Shown: positions 34,301-48,955 of the stretch, one piece after another | How the letters are laid out: every line of letters begins with the position of its first letter | Position numbering within the stretch: position 1 is the first letter of the stretch | NCBI GenBank assembly: GCA_013396755.1 | Contig: VWZF01006750.1 | Location: forward strand, 4,395,293-4,459,292 | Direction: 5' to 3' | From: Sclerurus mexicanus | Taxonomy: Eukaryota; Chordata; Aves; Passeriformes; Furnariidae | Length of the DNA: 64,000 nucleotides | Notes under the pieces: model-generated | The model's database searches: none | What the model saw: the letters and a program-made list of their open reading frames with translations, nothing else | What the model was told of the DNA's origin: nothing | Position numbers and translations under genes: made by a program

Positions 34301-37276
34301 GAAGGATAGAAGAAAGTAAAAACTGACTGACATTATCAATTCAAAATTGAGTACCAAGGTATAATTAGCATCGGCTCTCATTTTCCAGGATTCTGCATCC
34401 AACTTGCGCTGTTTTTCTTTGGAGTCAGATGCCTAGTGCCCTTATTGCCTCTAAAAGTAGGAATCACTGATCATATAGGGAAAAAATAATTTCCAAATTT
34501 GAACAGAAACATACCTGAACTAAGGATCTAAACCGCTCTTGCTACTTCCCTTATCTCCAAACCACTGGTCAGGACAGTGAGCAATTTCTAGCTGGTAGCA
34601 GCATTTTGAAAAACAGGAGGATGAAAGATTTGTGTTTCAAAATTAAATCACATGTGAGGCCGTAAGTTTATGCTGTGAAGTCCTCAGTCTTGGATCTCTG
34701 CAGAAAAGAGGGAGTTAATTGAGAGTACTCAAGGATATTCTAAATGCTACTGACACAGAGAAGCAACTCAGAACTACATTCATGGAGTAATTATGTCTGG
34801 GAAGTAAATATAGAAATAGAGAGGCTGTAGAAGCAGTTTTTATACAAGGGGTTATCCAGCTTCTCTTTTTTATTTTTTCCACAAGACATAACTTTTCCTT
34901 TGGATTTAAACATGTATGAAAAGATAACCTGATAGGCTTTTAATATCTTCAAGATCCAAACATTGCTTCTTAGCAAAAGAGTTTGAAAATTTTCTAGCTG
35001 TTACATCACTGTTAATAGAGGAATCAATCCACAGCAGCCATTCAGCCATCGGACTCCAGAAACTGTCTTCTCCAGCCTTTGCTTTGGGAAAGGCTGGATA
35101 TGGGATGAAGGGAGACACAAGTAAAACAGGATGAAAACATGGCATTATGGCACATATGCAAAACCCACAGGGTTCAAGCCAGAAAACAGTAATTGAGGCT
35201 GTGCTATTCACAGTGTTAAAACCAAAAACACTCTGGACTTAGTTTTCTCGTTTATATCAATGAAAGAAATATAGAAAAGCACTTTGTCCATGGAATGGTG
35301 AAAAAAGTGTTGGGGGGCTGGGACAGCAAATCCCCTGTGCCAGAACCATGACAGTAAAATTTAAGAGCACTTTTACTCCCTATGCTTTTTGTTTGAAAAC
35401 AAACAAAACACAGGACCTGATCCCTTATGATCTTCAAGATTCCCAGTGCAGAAGCTGGAGGAAAACAGGGGTAAAATTTACACGATATCTTAATTAAACC
35501 ATTTTCCTATATTCTATAATTTAAGACAATTGGATGCTTATCCTAGATCTCATTAATGGTTAATTGCTTCTAAAATATTAAATGGACAAGCTACATCTGA
35601 AACTAGGATTTTTAATTCCAAGTGTTTCAGAAATTATGACTCCTGATGCTATCACTAGCTATCTGTGACCTCTACCAGCACTTTCTGACCTAACCATAGT
35701 ATTGTTATTTTGCCTTCCTCAGGCCCTGCACAGTGTATATTTTACCCAATTTATGGTATTAAGTTTCTTGATGGTTGAAATAAACTCCTACCTGTCTCAC
35801 ATATGGCTTTGTTATATATGGAAAAGCAACAGGACCTACTTTGATTGGAGTCACAAATGCATTGAAGTTGGTTATAAATACACCTAGCTATAATATTCTT
35901 AGTAAAAGAGTACTCTAATTAAATTCTTGTGTTTGTTTTAAGGAAGAGGTCAGACATGATTACCTACTGATCTCAACCAGCTAGGAGAATCTATGAATTA
36001 TTTACTATCTCTACTATATGATCAGAATTTGTGTTTTCCACCTGAGTTGTACTGTTGGCCTTGGCTTATTTATGCCAAATACATAAAAATGAAACTCAAC
36101 ATATCAGGGTTTTATATTGGCATGAGAAGTAATGAAATAAAACAAAAATCTGGAAACTGGAAGAAAAACAGGTCAGATGTCAGGTTTCTGATCAGGAATT
36201 AAATTCTGCTGTAATCTGAGGTCATAACCTGTAATATAAAATCTCATCAATATTCAGCATTCTTGTGTATGCACATGGAGAGTGTGGGGGATGTGAGAAA
36301 TCTCCAAAAAGGCTTGATCTAGTCAAGATTTTTCTATTTGTTTCTTTTTCCATAAGTAGATAAGCCAGATAGCATTAAAAGGAAATAGAAAAGCTGCCTC
36401 TATAAGATTTAAACAAGACTTTTGACTGAAAACTACATCACTGTGCATTGACTTATTTATACAATTAAATCCCTATCATGCTTCATAAAATGAGCTTCTT
36501 ATTTCTCGATAAGATGAATATAAACAGGAAGTGTGTCCTCCTATTGACATCTAGTTAGAGAGACAGCTTTATGAGGAATAAAATAGTAAAGGAAGTTCAT
36601 TCTTCTCACACTTTGCTTTACTCTGAGACATATTTATTAAGCTATTTTGATTGAATCCCAGTACATTCAGCGCTTGCAGCCCTCACAGACATCTGCAAAA
36701 AGCTACAGATCTTTTCAAAGGGAAATACTTCATTTTTAACAGATCTCATTTGTAATTTTGGCAAATTCCCTTCAAGCCAATGACTCACATTTGTATTTGG
36801 TCTCACTCAAGTGCACTGGGAATTTTACATTCTAGTCTGTACTCAAGGACTGTCTCTCACTATTTAGATAAAAAAAGCAAGCTCACAGCACAACAACATA
36901 CCTATAGCTTTAATCCTTGCAGTGCAACTAAAGCCTCAAGGGTTTACTCCTCAGCAAAGTGAACCGGAATCTGCAAATTAATCTGCCTGAAAGTTCCTAA
37001 TATTACAAGTAGTAGGGGATCATTAAGCTCCCAGCAGTGTAGAGCAATAAATGGGTTTTGGTAAACGGTGACAACCAAATATGAACCGAGAAGACCTCCT
37101 GTGACTCAGGGGCTGTTGGAGTATGATGCTGCATGCCTGCCTGCTGGGGCTTCTCCTCACAGGTATGTACCTCAGACACATACACATCTATGGCAAGGAG
37201 ACACTTGTCTGCAGCCATTCTAGAGAGAACCATGCTTTCCCTGCAGTACGGTTACACCCATAGTTCCACTCCAGCA

Positions 37277-37318
37277 TAACCTATTAATCATCAATTTAAC
37301 CTATTGACCATCAACTTG
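37277..37318 (+). repeat. 21-bp tandem duplication
   Basis: A 21-bp unit beginning TAACCTATT is followed directly by a second copy that differs at three positions (AAT to GAC, and one T to C near the end). The number of differences suggests an old event. Confidence 0.8.
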
Positions 37319-39326
37319 ATCCAACTCTTTCACCAGAGCAAAAACCAAATTCTATCCCAAATTTTTGAGAAGAGTGCTGTCGGTATTGGCACTGGATTCC
37401 AAAACCTTCTGGAAGTTCAGCATTACAGGAGAATAACTATGAAGAAAATCTGACTGGTCAGAAGCAGAAATGGATAACATTGATTCTTCTCATGAAAGAT
37501 TTTTTGTGAAAACTAATTTGTCAAAAGGAAGTAACTCTGATGATGTCATCAGTCTAACTTTATTAATATACAATCATTTCCTCTATTTTTTCATTTAAAA
37601 AGACCTTGTTATATAAGAACTAAAGTACCAATACCACTATGTACACTAAAAATAAAAATTGGGATATAAATTTTACTGCCTCATTGCACCTCGGTTGATA
37701 TAAGCACAATCCACACAACTATCTCGCCTCAAGACTCACCACATTTAGCAAACAAAGAAGAATTACACTGCAAAATTGCTTTTCCCAAAGAAAATCAATA
37801 CTATTTTATGATTGTTAGACTGATTTAGTCCCCTTCTATATTCAAATACTATCTATATTACTTTATTTACATAATCCATTACAGCATTGAATTTTCCTCA
37901 TTTCAAACAGCATACTGCCCATATAAACATCCTACTCTTCCTAACTATTTCAAGCATGTCTACTATTATTTCATAAACAGTGGGCAATACATCATATCTA
38001 GTTTAGGCAAAGCACTGTGTTTAATATGGTATGTCAGAATAAGCTCTATTCTTCATGCCATTACTTTCAAATATTTTTCCCATCTCTTTTATTAGTTAGT
38101 CATAATGCGTTTTCTTGCTTATGTCGCACTTTTGCATTAATTTTTGCCTCCTTTTTGTGTGGGTAACTTCACTATTCCAAGAGAATTGTTTCCTCCCACC
38201 TTTTGAAGGGTACTAAAGTCATACCTGCTCTCTTGTGCCTTATCATCCAGATTTGCTTTTCTTTTGAATGCTCATCTTACTGTTTAACATTAACCTGTGA
38301 ACCACTATGCACAAAAAAAGCCTCTAATTGAAATAAAAAGGCACTATATTACTTTGTGTTGTTGTAGTCTAATGAATCATATATCGCAATTCTTATTTCT
38401 ATCATATGATCAAGTTGAGATGAACGAATAGCGAAAAAGACTAATTTAATTGAACTTCTGCCCTTCACATAAATGTAATAAATAATTCCCTTATGAAATA
38501 GTGTTTGTCTATGTCTACCAGTCGACAAAGACAAATACTGCCATTTTTTAGAAAACTGCAATTTCTTTAAATCTAAATTTAACAGTAGCTAACTCAAGAT
38601 TTATGGCAAAGGTTAGAGGGAGATCTGAAACCACATTTCCTCACTAATCCTCCTCAGGAGATATTAGCTCTAAATTTTTAGTGAAATATTCTCAGTGATA
38701 TTGTTTAAATTTCTTCTAGATTCAGCTCTAATAGAACATTAACAGGTTCCTTTTTTCCTCATCAAATTTGCTTCTTAATAAATTTGGACAGTAACGTGCA
38801 TGTGTGTAATAACACTGAACAGCACAAATACTGCTTAATTAATAAAGCCATGTTACTGCTGGCGGTGTGTCAATGAAGAGACTACTGTCACTGATCACAG
38901 CACACACAATCTCTTCTTCAAGAAGATTACAGTAACTTCTGTAATAATGAATTAACAATAATAACAATTACTGAAGCCTCAGGAAAAGAAGTAGAGGTTG
39001 CTAACTTCATCTTTTCTTTGTTCCTTAACAAAAAACCCCAACAAAACAGGTGACGAGATTTTCTGACAGTGTTTTGTGTCTGGTGGATTAAGCAACAGCA
39101 GTTCTTCTGTAGGAATAATTCTCCCGAGACTCTTCCTGGCTGACAGCCTGGTGCTAGGACTTTGTTCCAGGAACAAGGAGAAAATCCAGGAAACAGATTA
39201 ATGAAAAGGATCAAAATACATTTCCATGGTATCACTAACAGTATACTACAAAAGAAAAATTAATATGCACTTTATATTTGTAACTCAGTTTTAAAATGTA
39301 TTTTGAATATGCACATAAACTTAAGC

Positions 39327-39399
39327 ACATATATATATAGGTGTGTGTGTGCATATATACATAGAGATGTATATATGTTTTACATATATATATGTAAAA
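39327..39399. repeat. AT/TG microsatellite with perfect palindrome
   Basis: Alternating AT, GT and CA dinucleotides with interruptions. It ends in a perfect 22-bp palindrome (39378-39399; core TACATATATATATGTA) that could extrude as a hairpin. Confidence 0.85.
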
Positions 39400-40415
39400 A
39401 TCAATTTCTTTTAATACAACCCAAGAATTTAATTCAAAAGTTTTTAGAAAATGTTTAAAAGTCTGCCTCTACTGAATACACTAAGACTTCAACATTATCT
39501 CTACTGAATTCAAGACTCACCTGACAGCTATTCTATAAATTTCATAATACTTCCCCTTTTTAAGAATTTAGTCATAACTTTCAAGAATTTTCTTTCTCTT
39601 TACAGAAAACTCTGCACAACTTGTTCTGTTTTCTAAGGAAAAGAGTACTAGGAGAGTGCAAAAAAACCTCAGCAAGCAGAGATTTTTGTTCTGTTTCCCA
39701 TCTTATACATAAATCCATCTAGACCAAATGCAAATACCCCATTTTTCCTACTGAAAATTGCATTTTCAGGTAGTAGAAGTGTTTGGGTGAAGAGGGTAAC
39801 ACAGCCAGGATTTTTCGACTATTGACCAAAATAAATCAGTCTGTGTGGACTTCCAATACATTCAGAACACCAAAGATTCACAGTACTTTAACTTAAGCAG
39901 GACAGCCTATGTCCTCCTATGCTAGTCAACAGAACTTAGGGGTAGACAAGATGTATTTCTGGAAAGTGAGCTTTGGCAGCTGCAAATTGCTTTGGGCAAA
40001 GCTGTGAAATCTTCTGTGTCAAATGCATAAGTGAAATAAGAGCAAGTGAAGTTCTAGTACGAGAAACAGATTCAATACAACTTGGTTTTTCATTCCATAA
40101 ACTAATTTCAACAATTACCTCCTTACACGCACAAAATTCTGTAAGCGTATGTATTATCACTCTGACTTTTCAAGTACTAAGTAGAAACAAAATTTAAAAA
40201 ATTCAGTATGTTTCGTCTGCAAAGAAAATACAAAATTTTAAATATAATCAACATTTCAAATCTATGTTCAGGTGAAGTCTCTGCTTCAGTGGCTTCCACT
40301 GCCTATAAACCCTACAAGATCTTACAAGCTACTCAGTCTGAGAAAAACAATATTGGGAGAGAAGAAGCAGCAGCAGAGAAACTAAGCGTACTAAGTATTA
40401 ATATAGCCAGAAGGA

Positions 40416-40451
40416 AAAAACAAACAAAAAACCACAAAACCACCACACCTT
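40416..40451 (+). repeat. A/C-rich low-complexity tract
   Basis: A short stretch made mostly of AAAAAAC, CAAAC and ACCAC units. It has the same character as the longer tract at 18541-18685. Confidence 0.75.
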
Positions 40452-43400
40452 GAAAACTGTCTCTTGACTAGGGCTGTCTCATATGTTGTTACAGCATGCT
40501 GAATCCATCTAAAGAAGCCTCACCCTTTCATTGCTGTAAAGAATGTTACATTCAACATTTCATTTGCTCCAACAGTTGAAACACCACATGATGTGATTTA
40601 GAGTCAGTCACAATATTATCCTAAAGCAAGTGACTACCACTGGGTCTGGTCTCAGTCCAGAGCTATTAATAGGCTTTACACATTAATCCAGTATAGATGT
40701 TTGTGTCATGTAGAGTTGTTCACTTTATAGGATAATATACAAGAAAATGTTTAAGCAGTGGAGACACTTTATTATTAATAAAGTGTGAAAATACTGAGTC
40801 ATCAAGAATCAGGGTAAGAAAGAATTTTTACTATTGAGTCAAGGAGTTACTAACAGACCGTGCAATATGAGGAGATGACACCTGATTAAAAAAAAAAAAG
40901 GGTATTTGTGTCTCCAGTGAGACATTTGAGTTCTTCATTTGTCAATATCAAACCACTCAGAGTTAGAGTTACAGAGCTCTGTGGCTGTGTAAATGCGTTT
41001 AACTGGAAGTGCTGTAAAACTCCAACAAGAAGGTTAGTACACATCTCAGGGAGATGAATTAACTGGAACAGTGAAGAGGACATGATTCCTGATTAGCTAG
41101 GTGAGGAATGCATCTAAAAAAAGGTCAAAAAAATATAGAGACAGAGATGGCAACTTTCAGAAATTGCTGTGACAAAGTAAATTACGCTTTGGATTTTTTT
41201 TTATTTCTTCCTATTTTTGTTGTTGTTTAAAACAAACAGTAATACAGTCTTTGTAAATAAAGACAAAAACAAACATTTGTTTGGCTCTGAAACTCATGTG
41301 AATTGAAGGTTTTGTGCTATTTTGGTCATATCAACCATTCGACATCTACAGACAGGCAATACTAAATAACAGAGAGTCAGTCTTCAGAAATTATATAGTA
41401 TCAGTGGGGAAGAAGAATTTTGCAGTGAGCAGTGACTGATAAAAAAAGCTCTCTGGAACTGAATAAAGTAAGGAGAAGCTCTACTGAACTCTCATGTAGT
41501 TTGTGAAATATTCACACTTTTATTTTTTGTCAGATTTTTTCCTAGACGCCCCTTAAAATCCAAAGCAACTGTCTGTGACTTATCACCTTTATAGAACTCA
41601 TGTCACAGAACGCACAGTCCTTAAAACTGCTGTGATTGCATCTTGGTTTTTATACATGCTACCTGATTATCTACCTTCCTTTTAACAATAGCAATGGAAA
41701 GAGACAAGGCCAATATTCTTTTTTGTTCCTGGAAGATGCAAGTGAGATGCAATTACAGCTGGCAGGCTTACCAAATGCTGCTTAGGAGAACTGGCCACCT
41801 CCTGTGTCGCGAACAGGGAACACCTCCGACAGCAGAAAATACAAGAGATGACCAACTTGAAATTATCCAGAAACACATCATGGGATTATTCAGAGAAGAT
41901 CCCTCCCCAGATCCACAAGTCAAAGGATAGTCCAGTAAACTAAATATGTTGTGCAAAATTTAGAACTTCTCCATTTCTCTAAGAGCTGCCTCCCAACAAA
42001 AGACATAACCAATGGAGCTGCTGCAGCTCTAACAGCACCACAGGAGCACGGGATGATTTCTTTCATTGTTATTGCAGGTAACCATGAATAACCAAATAAG
42101 TAATTGTAAGAAGAGATTGCTGTGGGGACAAGGGACTCAAGTAAAAACTCCTGCAACCAGCACAATGCCCAGAAAGGGAGGAACTAACCAAATAAGTGTA
42201 GAGAGGCTGAAAAGCCTACACACATACATGTTCCAACCTGGAACATGCAATCTAATCTAGGGATTTTAAACATTCAGAGGAGTCAAAAATTGGCCTCTTT
42301 GCTGCAGACTCTAAAGCTACTACAATAAAAACTTTTTTTTTTGCCTACTTTATTTACCTCCTCAGTGTTCATTAAGAAAAAAAAAAAAGGACAAAAAAAA
42401 CTGCTCTAACTTTACTTGAATGCAAAATGGATTCCATTAAATGGAAAAAGAATTACAGCTCCAAGCCAAATTTACTTGAAATCCTTCAGGGGGTGGGGGG
42501 AAACAAGAAAATAAATAGTTAGTTCTTATATTAAAAAAAAAAAAAAGCCATTTTCAGTTGAAAGAAAACCTTGTTGCTAAAATTGCACTTTGTTTTTAAA
42601 AAGGCCAAGAGAAACCATTAAAAGCTTGAAACAGAAGCAAAATGTTTTGAGGATAGCCATATTATACTTAGTTCCACATCTGCCAATAAAGGCTTTAATT
42701 CCAAATTGGAAGAAAATAGTTTTAAACTGCCAAGTAACCAAAGCGTAATAATGCAATTGCTTTACAGTCAAGCTTTCTGAACTGTTTATTCAAATCCTTT
42801 AAGTTGCCTACAAAGAACAGTGAACACTGCAAAAAACAATGAGATTTATGTAACTTGAGTATTTAAACTGGAGCTCTTAACAGTGAAAACAAATTTGAGA
42901 TCACTGTACAAATAAAGCTATGTCACCTCATCATATGGAAGTTACAAAATTGTATTTACAGGAAAACTTCACTTATGAGCTCTCAGTCTAAGAAATGAAG
43001 GCAAATAAAGACAATTCTAAATTTATAATAATTTTTATGCAGAGCAGATCCAGAAAAAGAACTAAACAACCTGAGGGTTTACTGGTCTAAATCTAGAATG
43101 CTCAGTCTTAATAAAACATTAGCCTCTTCTCATCTGTCTTCACCTCAGTGCTGTACATCCAGCTGTTTCTGCTTTTAAAACCAACAGGCATGAAATAACA
43201 GTGAGTGCTGTTATTTTTTTCAGAAAGAATGTAAAATACTAAGATTCTGGATTTTAATAAGGCCACAGACCTAAGGAGAAGGGATTTCTCCATCTCCAGA
43301 CCCTTGCAAAGGCTTTTACTGGAAAACAAGTCTGAGTGTTGGGCCAGGCAGTGCCCATTTCAATACCGTCTTCACTGAAACTTCTCCAGATGCAGAAGCC

Positions 43401-43682
43401 AAATGCAGACATTTGAGTACCACTGGCACACACACAGAAACAATTTCTTCCATGCTCAATAGACAAACTCATTTAGTGATGTGGAGGCCCATGATGTTGC
43501 TGACAGACTTTAACACTGTGTGATTGGCAATATAGTGACAGAGTATATTTACTATGTCATTCTCAGACTCTTTCTTCAACCTAATTAAGTAAAAACCACC
43601 ACTAAAGGCTTGAAAAGTTTATTTTCATTGCTGATTGGATTTTCTATACCTATTCTCTACCTGAAACTTCTAATTGTGAGGA

Positions 43683-43718
43683 GTCAGCGACCAATTCAGC
43701 ATTATAAATGCTGCTGAC
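43683..43718. repeat. Nested inverted repeat
   Basis: The inner stem CAGCAT/ATGCTG (43697-43702 and 43708-43713) surrounds TATAA. An outer stem GTCAG/CTGAC (43683-43687 and 43714-43718) adds five pairs, with a 9-base bulge on the left side only. Confidence 0.5.
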
Positions 43719-44952
43719 CCGCATACCTGAGAGTTAACATTAGTATTCTTCAGAAGTGCAGAATGACATGCCTGAGCCCATTATAGTCTCCTAGTTAGAA
43801 AAGAAACATTTCACAAAGACAACTACAAAAAATAGAAGCTTAGCTTTAAATGGGTGTGAAGCTGGAGAAGAAACCACTGGAAACTCCTTGTTAGAATTGT
43901 AGCAGCAATTGGGTGGTTATTTTCCAGAGTATGTTGAAGTTTACTGTCTTTCTACATGTTGCTAAAAATCATCTCTGTCAGAAATTACAATTCCATAGGC
44001 ACATAAAAATTACTCTATAAAGTCAGACTTAAAGCATTTGTAAAAGACCTGATTGTGCCAATTAACAGGTCTTTTCCCCATGTTCTCACAGTCTCTCCCT
44101 GTGGCCCCAGTCTTCTGTTTGCTGAAACCACAATTTAGTATCTAGTTTCTGCCTGAAGTGACAGAAACCATTCACTGCTGTGCTGTTAAGGCAAATGTTT
44201 TTAGGGAACATACAAATCTCTCAAGTAAGCAGAGAGATGCAAATGAACATGCCCACCTGCCAAAAAAATGCAATGTTCCAAATTCATATTTTGAAGGGGT
44301 AATACTGAGGGCACTGCCTGGCTTCAAAGAAAATGCACACAAGGAGCTATGGGAGGAGTCTGTCCAGTTGTCATGCTTCATTCAAAGCATGCCAGTATAG
44401 CTGGTGATTCTGAAGTATTTCAGATTTCATTTCAGCTACAGTTACAAAATGATGTTACTCTAAACTTCATCACTGCCCTTTAAATGGAAAAAAAATTAAT
44501 ATCCAAGGCCATTATTCAAGAAGGGGCTCCATTTTTTTTATATTGCTTTACACACTTGCTTTCCAGTTTTGATTTATCAGGTTTGTTAATAAAAAAATCT
44601 CATGAACAAGAAACTAAAGCAACTGAAACATACTTACATCAAAACAACTTCACTGGGTGCATGAAGCTTAACTCGATAGTTTTACTATGATTGATGCAAT
44701 TGTTACCAGCAATGGGAAGAGAAAGGGGAAAGAAAACGTGTGAGAGAAAGTACAATGTCTATAAGCTTGACTGGCATAAATGCTCTTCTCATTTTCTTCT
44801 GTGTGAAGACTTGTTTTCATTTAAACTACAGAATATTTCAGAGAATCTAATGTGATCTGACAGCTAATCTTAAATTGTGTCTCTGTATAAAAAGGGGAAC
44901 AAAAAAAGACCACAGACACTATACTATCTATCATACTTTGAGAAAGTTGTAC

Positions 44953-45360
44953 AGGGCTGGAGCAACTCTCCTACAAAGACAGGCTGAGGGAGCTGGGGTT
45001 ATTCAGCCTGGAGAAGGCTCCAGAAGACCCAATTGCAGCCTTCCAGTACCTAAATGGAGCCTGCAAGAAAGCCAGAGAGGGACTTTCTGTGGGGGTATGT
45101 AGGGATAGGACAAGGGGGAATGACTTGAAACTGAAAGACAGTAGGTTTAGATTAGATATTAGGAAGAAATTCATCCCTGTGAGAGTGGTGAAGCACTGGA
45201 ACAGGTTGTACAGAGAAGCTGTGGATGCCCATCCCTGGAAGTGTTAAAGTCCAGGTTGGATAGGGCTTTGAGCAATCTGGTCTAGGGGAAGATGTCACTG
45301 CCCATGGCGGGTTGGAAGTAGATGACCTTTAAGGTCCCTTCCAACCCAAACCATTCTCTG
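44953..45360 (+). mobile_element. CR1 LINE 3' end
   Basis: Plus-strand CR1 from GGGCTGGAGCAACTCTCCTA (ORF2 tail) through GAGCTGGGGTTATTCAGCCT, the AGATATTAGGAAGAAATTCA segment and the 3' UTR, ending AAGGTCCCTTCCAACCCAAA then CCATTCTCTG. The terminal ATTCT repeats are nearly lost. The subfamily is the same general type as the copy at 24468-24878, in opposite orientation. A short internal deletion removes part of the segment following the TTCAGCCTGGAGAAG landmark. Confidence 0.96.
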
Positions 45361-48319
45361 CTTATTTTCAACTCTAATATATAAAGCAAGCATTTGCTGA
45401 AAAGACTGCTAAATAATTTCTACAGTCTTTCTTCAGATCTATCCTTTCATAATGAATTGGTATTTCTGATGCAATGGATAATCATCAGGCCCCTTTCTCA
45501 TATTTAGAGCATATTTATACACAGCAACCTCATTATGACATGAAGAGATCACTCAAAGCATTGAGCAAGATGCCACACAAATGCCTCTAAGCACTGTGCC
45601 CCATGGCATGCTGGAGTCACTTCTCCCTGAACTGCCTGGGGCACGAATGATTTCATAAACCAAAAAGCTCTACTGAATACATCCTGCCTTCAATTGCATA
45701 GGTTTTTATTTTCAGAATCAAGACAAAAGCCCTTCAAGGAATGTGTAGCACAGTGACAGACACTGCTCCTCTTGAACACTGCAGTTGTAAATATGAACAG
45801 TTCAAGAGCAAAGTTAAAGTGGCTGAGACAGTAAATCTCCTGTCATTTAGGACAACCTTATAAATATTTTGGTGCCTAAAGAAGAGAGAACACAGGTAAA
45901 AATCTAAAACTTATTCTTCTTGTCCACAAAAAAACCCAAAATAGTAAAAGGCAGCATTTTTAAGATCATGTCCTTTCTTTAAAAGTTTGCCTTTATTTAA
46001 TGGATCTAAACTCCACAAAGTTTCAATGAGACTGACTGGACAAACAAACTTTACAGAAGAATCTTCTATTTCCGAAAGTACTCACACAGAGTAGTAAATA
46101 GAATTTATACATAGCTAGAAGTCTGGATTCATTTGTAACCTCCCATTCAGTTGCAACACACTATGAGCTAACCATACACTCAAAAATTCCTTACTTGAAG
46201 AATTACAGTCAGTTCGGATCTAGGCTGTGCGTGCATTGTAAACCACACTGTGTGCAACAAAACCTAACATGGTATAAAACAGCTCTCAGGTATTTGAAGC
46301 AGAATCATTTATTGTTCCTTGTACTTTTAGGCACTTTGGAAAACATTACCTCTAGCAACTGTAATGTACATTTTCATCCTTTTATTTCAATATCTGATTT
46401 TAGAAGTATTATAGAAAATTACAGAGATTTTTACATCAACTTTCTGGAAGACTGTCCACAGTGATACATTTAATCCACAACTAAAGATGAAAATAAAACA
46501 AAAATAGACCAAATACATTCTGGAGCTCACATAAGACTGTATCCTAAGTGGTGACCATTCATGACTCCTCTGAGATGCATATTTTATGTGTAAACTGCAG
46601 GCCACAGGTAATGTGCAGTCAGTCCCGGACCTCTGTGCTTAGGTTTGATTTCTACAAAAAACATGCCACATATGGGAGGACAGGAATGATGTGTAGACAG
46701 CTTCCGCCCTCCCTAAAAAGATGGGACACAGCTGGAGAGAATCCTTCCAAGAAAGGGAGATAAGCAGTAACTGTTCATATATTCTTTCATTCTTTCCCCT
46801 TTTGTTAAGAAACTGTACCTTAACATTATCCCCTTCTCAGCCTTTCCCTTCTCTTTATACAAAAAAGTATTTCTGCTTATCCCTCCACTCCCCAAACCAA
46901 CTTAATCTTAGAGATCCTCTTATATTTCAGCCTACTCTGGAAACAGAAAATGAGGAAAATTAATGGCTCCTTTTTTAGATCTACTCTTACACCTTGCTTA
47001 TATTCAAACCAAAAAATAAACAATGCAAAAAAATGCCCATGAAAAATCACCTGAAAGTCATTATTTTAACATGCAGTAGCACAATGCTTCAGTATGCCCA
47101 TCAATAGAAGGGTCTAAACAAGGTGCCTGCAAAATCTGTTTTCTATTATCACTTTGTAACTATAACTTTGGCACTTTATATTTATCACACAGATTATGAG
47201 ACACCACAATTCTAAAGAGAAGCTAAGGAAAAAACACACACCTACAAACCTGATCTAAGGTATTCAAAATTTATTCCAGCAAGTAGTGATCCAATACAAT
47301 CTGTTAGTACCTAAAAAACACAGTAATTGTTGTCACATCAGGTTATTAGTCCCCCCAGTCAAATCTGACTTATTTTCTACTAGCAATGGCAAAAACTGGC
47401 TTTAAAATATACTTGTTTTCCTTTGATAGACCTACATATGCACTTGCACACTGACATATAGTATAGAAATTTTTTGTTCTTTGCAGTTATGTTTAAACAA
47501 GTAGTTGACATTTTTGTGAGGAATAACGGGCACTAACTTGTCCTACCAGAGAGAAAGAATCATTTGATTGTGGTCTTCAGCTTGCAGTCATGGGAAGTAC
47601 TTCAATACAAGAAAATAAATAAAAGCCATGACAAAAGGAATAGGACCAACTTGACAAAAGAGCACAAATTTGAATCTGGGATATGAATTTCATACAATTG
47701 AGACTCTGACTTTAAAAATAATTGACAAAGCCATTCTTTGGGACTATTCAGATAATTCATCTAAAATGTACTCTCTTCATAAACAGTAAACCAGAAAAAA
47801 ACAAGCCAAATACGTCAAGTAAATTATGCAGAGTGATCCAGTCAATGGTGGTGAGATACAAAAGACACTTAAAGGTTGTGACATTGAACAAGGTAACAGA
47901 TGCTGAGAACCCAGTTCCTTGGAGCAGAAAGCACAGCCCTAACATAGGCACCTAAAGTTATTATAAAGCAGACAGAGAAAAAGAAGTTGCCTAAAAGTAG
48001 AACAGGCTCAGAACAAGACCCCGAAGCAACCCGTGTGGAACACTTATGGGAGAAGACCATCTTAAGTCTTTTCCACTTAAGATGACTAAATTGGATGTCA
48101 GAGACATCCCAAACTGTAAAATTACAATCTGCATTGTTCAACAACTGCTCTGTTACAGATTACAACTGTCGAACTGGCACTCAGATTTTCCTTATCATAT
48201 TTAGGCATCTAAACCATGAGAACATGCTCCGACTTTTATTTTACCAAATGAGTGCAAGCTGGAGGGAGGAAGCAAGAATACAGCTGTTTGCCGACCCCAT
48301 CATTACACCTTGCACCAAC
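45361..48319. other. Unique AT-rich non-coding DNA
   Basis: No gene is recognised. Frames of 71-91 codons near 46195-46963 and 47722-48144 overlap one another on both strands and carry no familiar motif. Confidence 0.65.
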
Positions 48320-48955
48320 AGAGAGCTGCCGCTGACAAGAGGGAAATCAGCTTTGGAGAAAAGGACTTCAGAGTCCTGGGGTACAAGAGTGGTCAGAGAA
48401 CACCCTAGCAGCCATGAAGGCCAACCACACACTGAGCTGCACCAGTGAAGCCAGCAGGCTGACGGAAGTGATTCCATCTAACCATTCAGCACTCGTGAGA
48501 CCATCACTATGGTACTATACCCAGTTTTCAGCTTCCAACACTAAGACAGACATAGACCTACTGAAGAGAGGCCAGTGGATGGCTACTGGTACAAAGGGCC
48601 TGGAATACTATGACATACTATGAGGGGAAGCCTGAGAGAACAGGGTTTTTTCAGCCTTTAAAAGTCTCACTGCTGTCTAAAACTACCTAATGCCAAGTAC
48701 AGAGAACATAGCAACACATCAATGCAGAACACAGTAACTTGTTACTAGATACACTGAGAAAATTAGTTCTCATAAGGGTTGTCAAACACTGGGAGATGGC
48801 CTCAGAGAGGCTGTGAGAACTCCATCCTTGAAGATACAACTCAAATCAACAAGACCTGGTGCAACAGGCTTCAAATAGACCTGCTCTGAGTAAAGGGTTG
48901 AACTACATATCTCCAAAGACCCTTTCTCAACTAAATTATTCTCTGATTCCTTGAC
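48320..48955 (+). mobile_element. Old, heavily decayed CR1 LINE 3' end
   Basis: The plus strand retains scattered CR1 landmarks: GAGAAAAGGACTTCAGAGTC, CAGCCATGAAGGCCAACCAC, CTCGTGAGACCATCACTATG, ACATAGACCTACTGAAGAGA, GGCCTCAGAGAGGCTGTGAG and TCCATCCTTGAAGATACAAC, then a decayed TTATTCTCTGATTCCTTGAC terminus. Substitutions and indels are much denser than in the other CR1 copies here, so this is the oldest insertion. The reading frame is destroyed; a plus-strand frame (48095-48448) overlapping its left part is accidental. Confidence 0.87.

Larger units (their letters stand above)
31289..44952. other. Unique AT-rich non-coding DNA
   Basis: This long interval has no recognised gene or transposon. 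Small features inside it are a 10-bp tandem duplication (31345-31364), a 21-bp tandem duplication (37277-37318), a mixed AT/TG microsatellite (39327-39399), an A/C-rich tract (40416-40451) and a nested inverted repeat (43683-43718). Open frames stay at or below about 100 codons and none shows a familiar motif. Confidence 0.65.

Noticed and set aside
39327..39399. AT-rich palindrome considered as a replication origin or matrix attachment site
   Set aside because: It is an ordinary interrupted dinucleotide microsatellite; no further evidence supports a function.
41694..41930. A 78-codon plus frame considered as a possible exon
   Set aside because: No protein family was recognised, no consistent splice sites were seen at both ends, and antisense frames are equally open.
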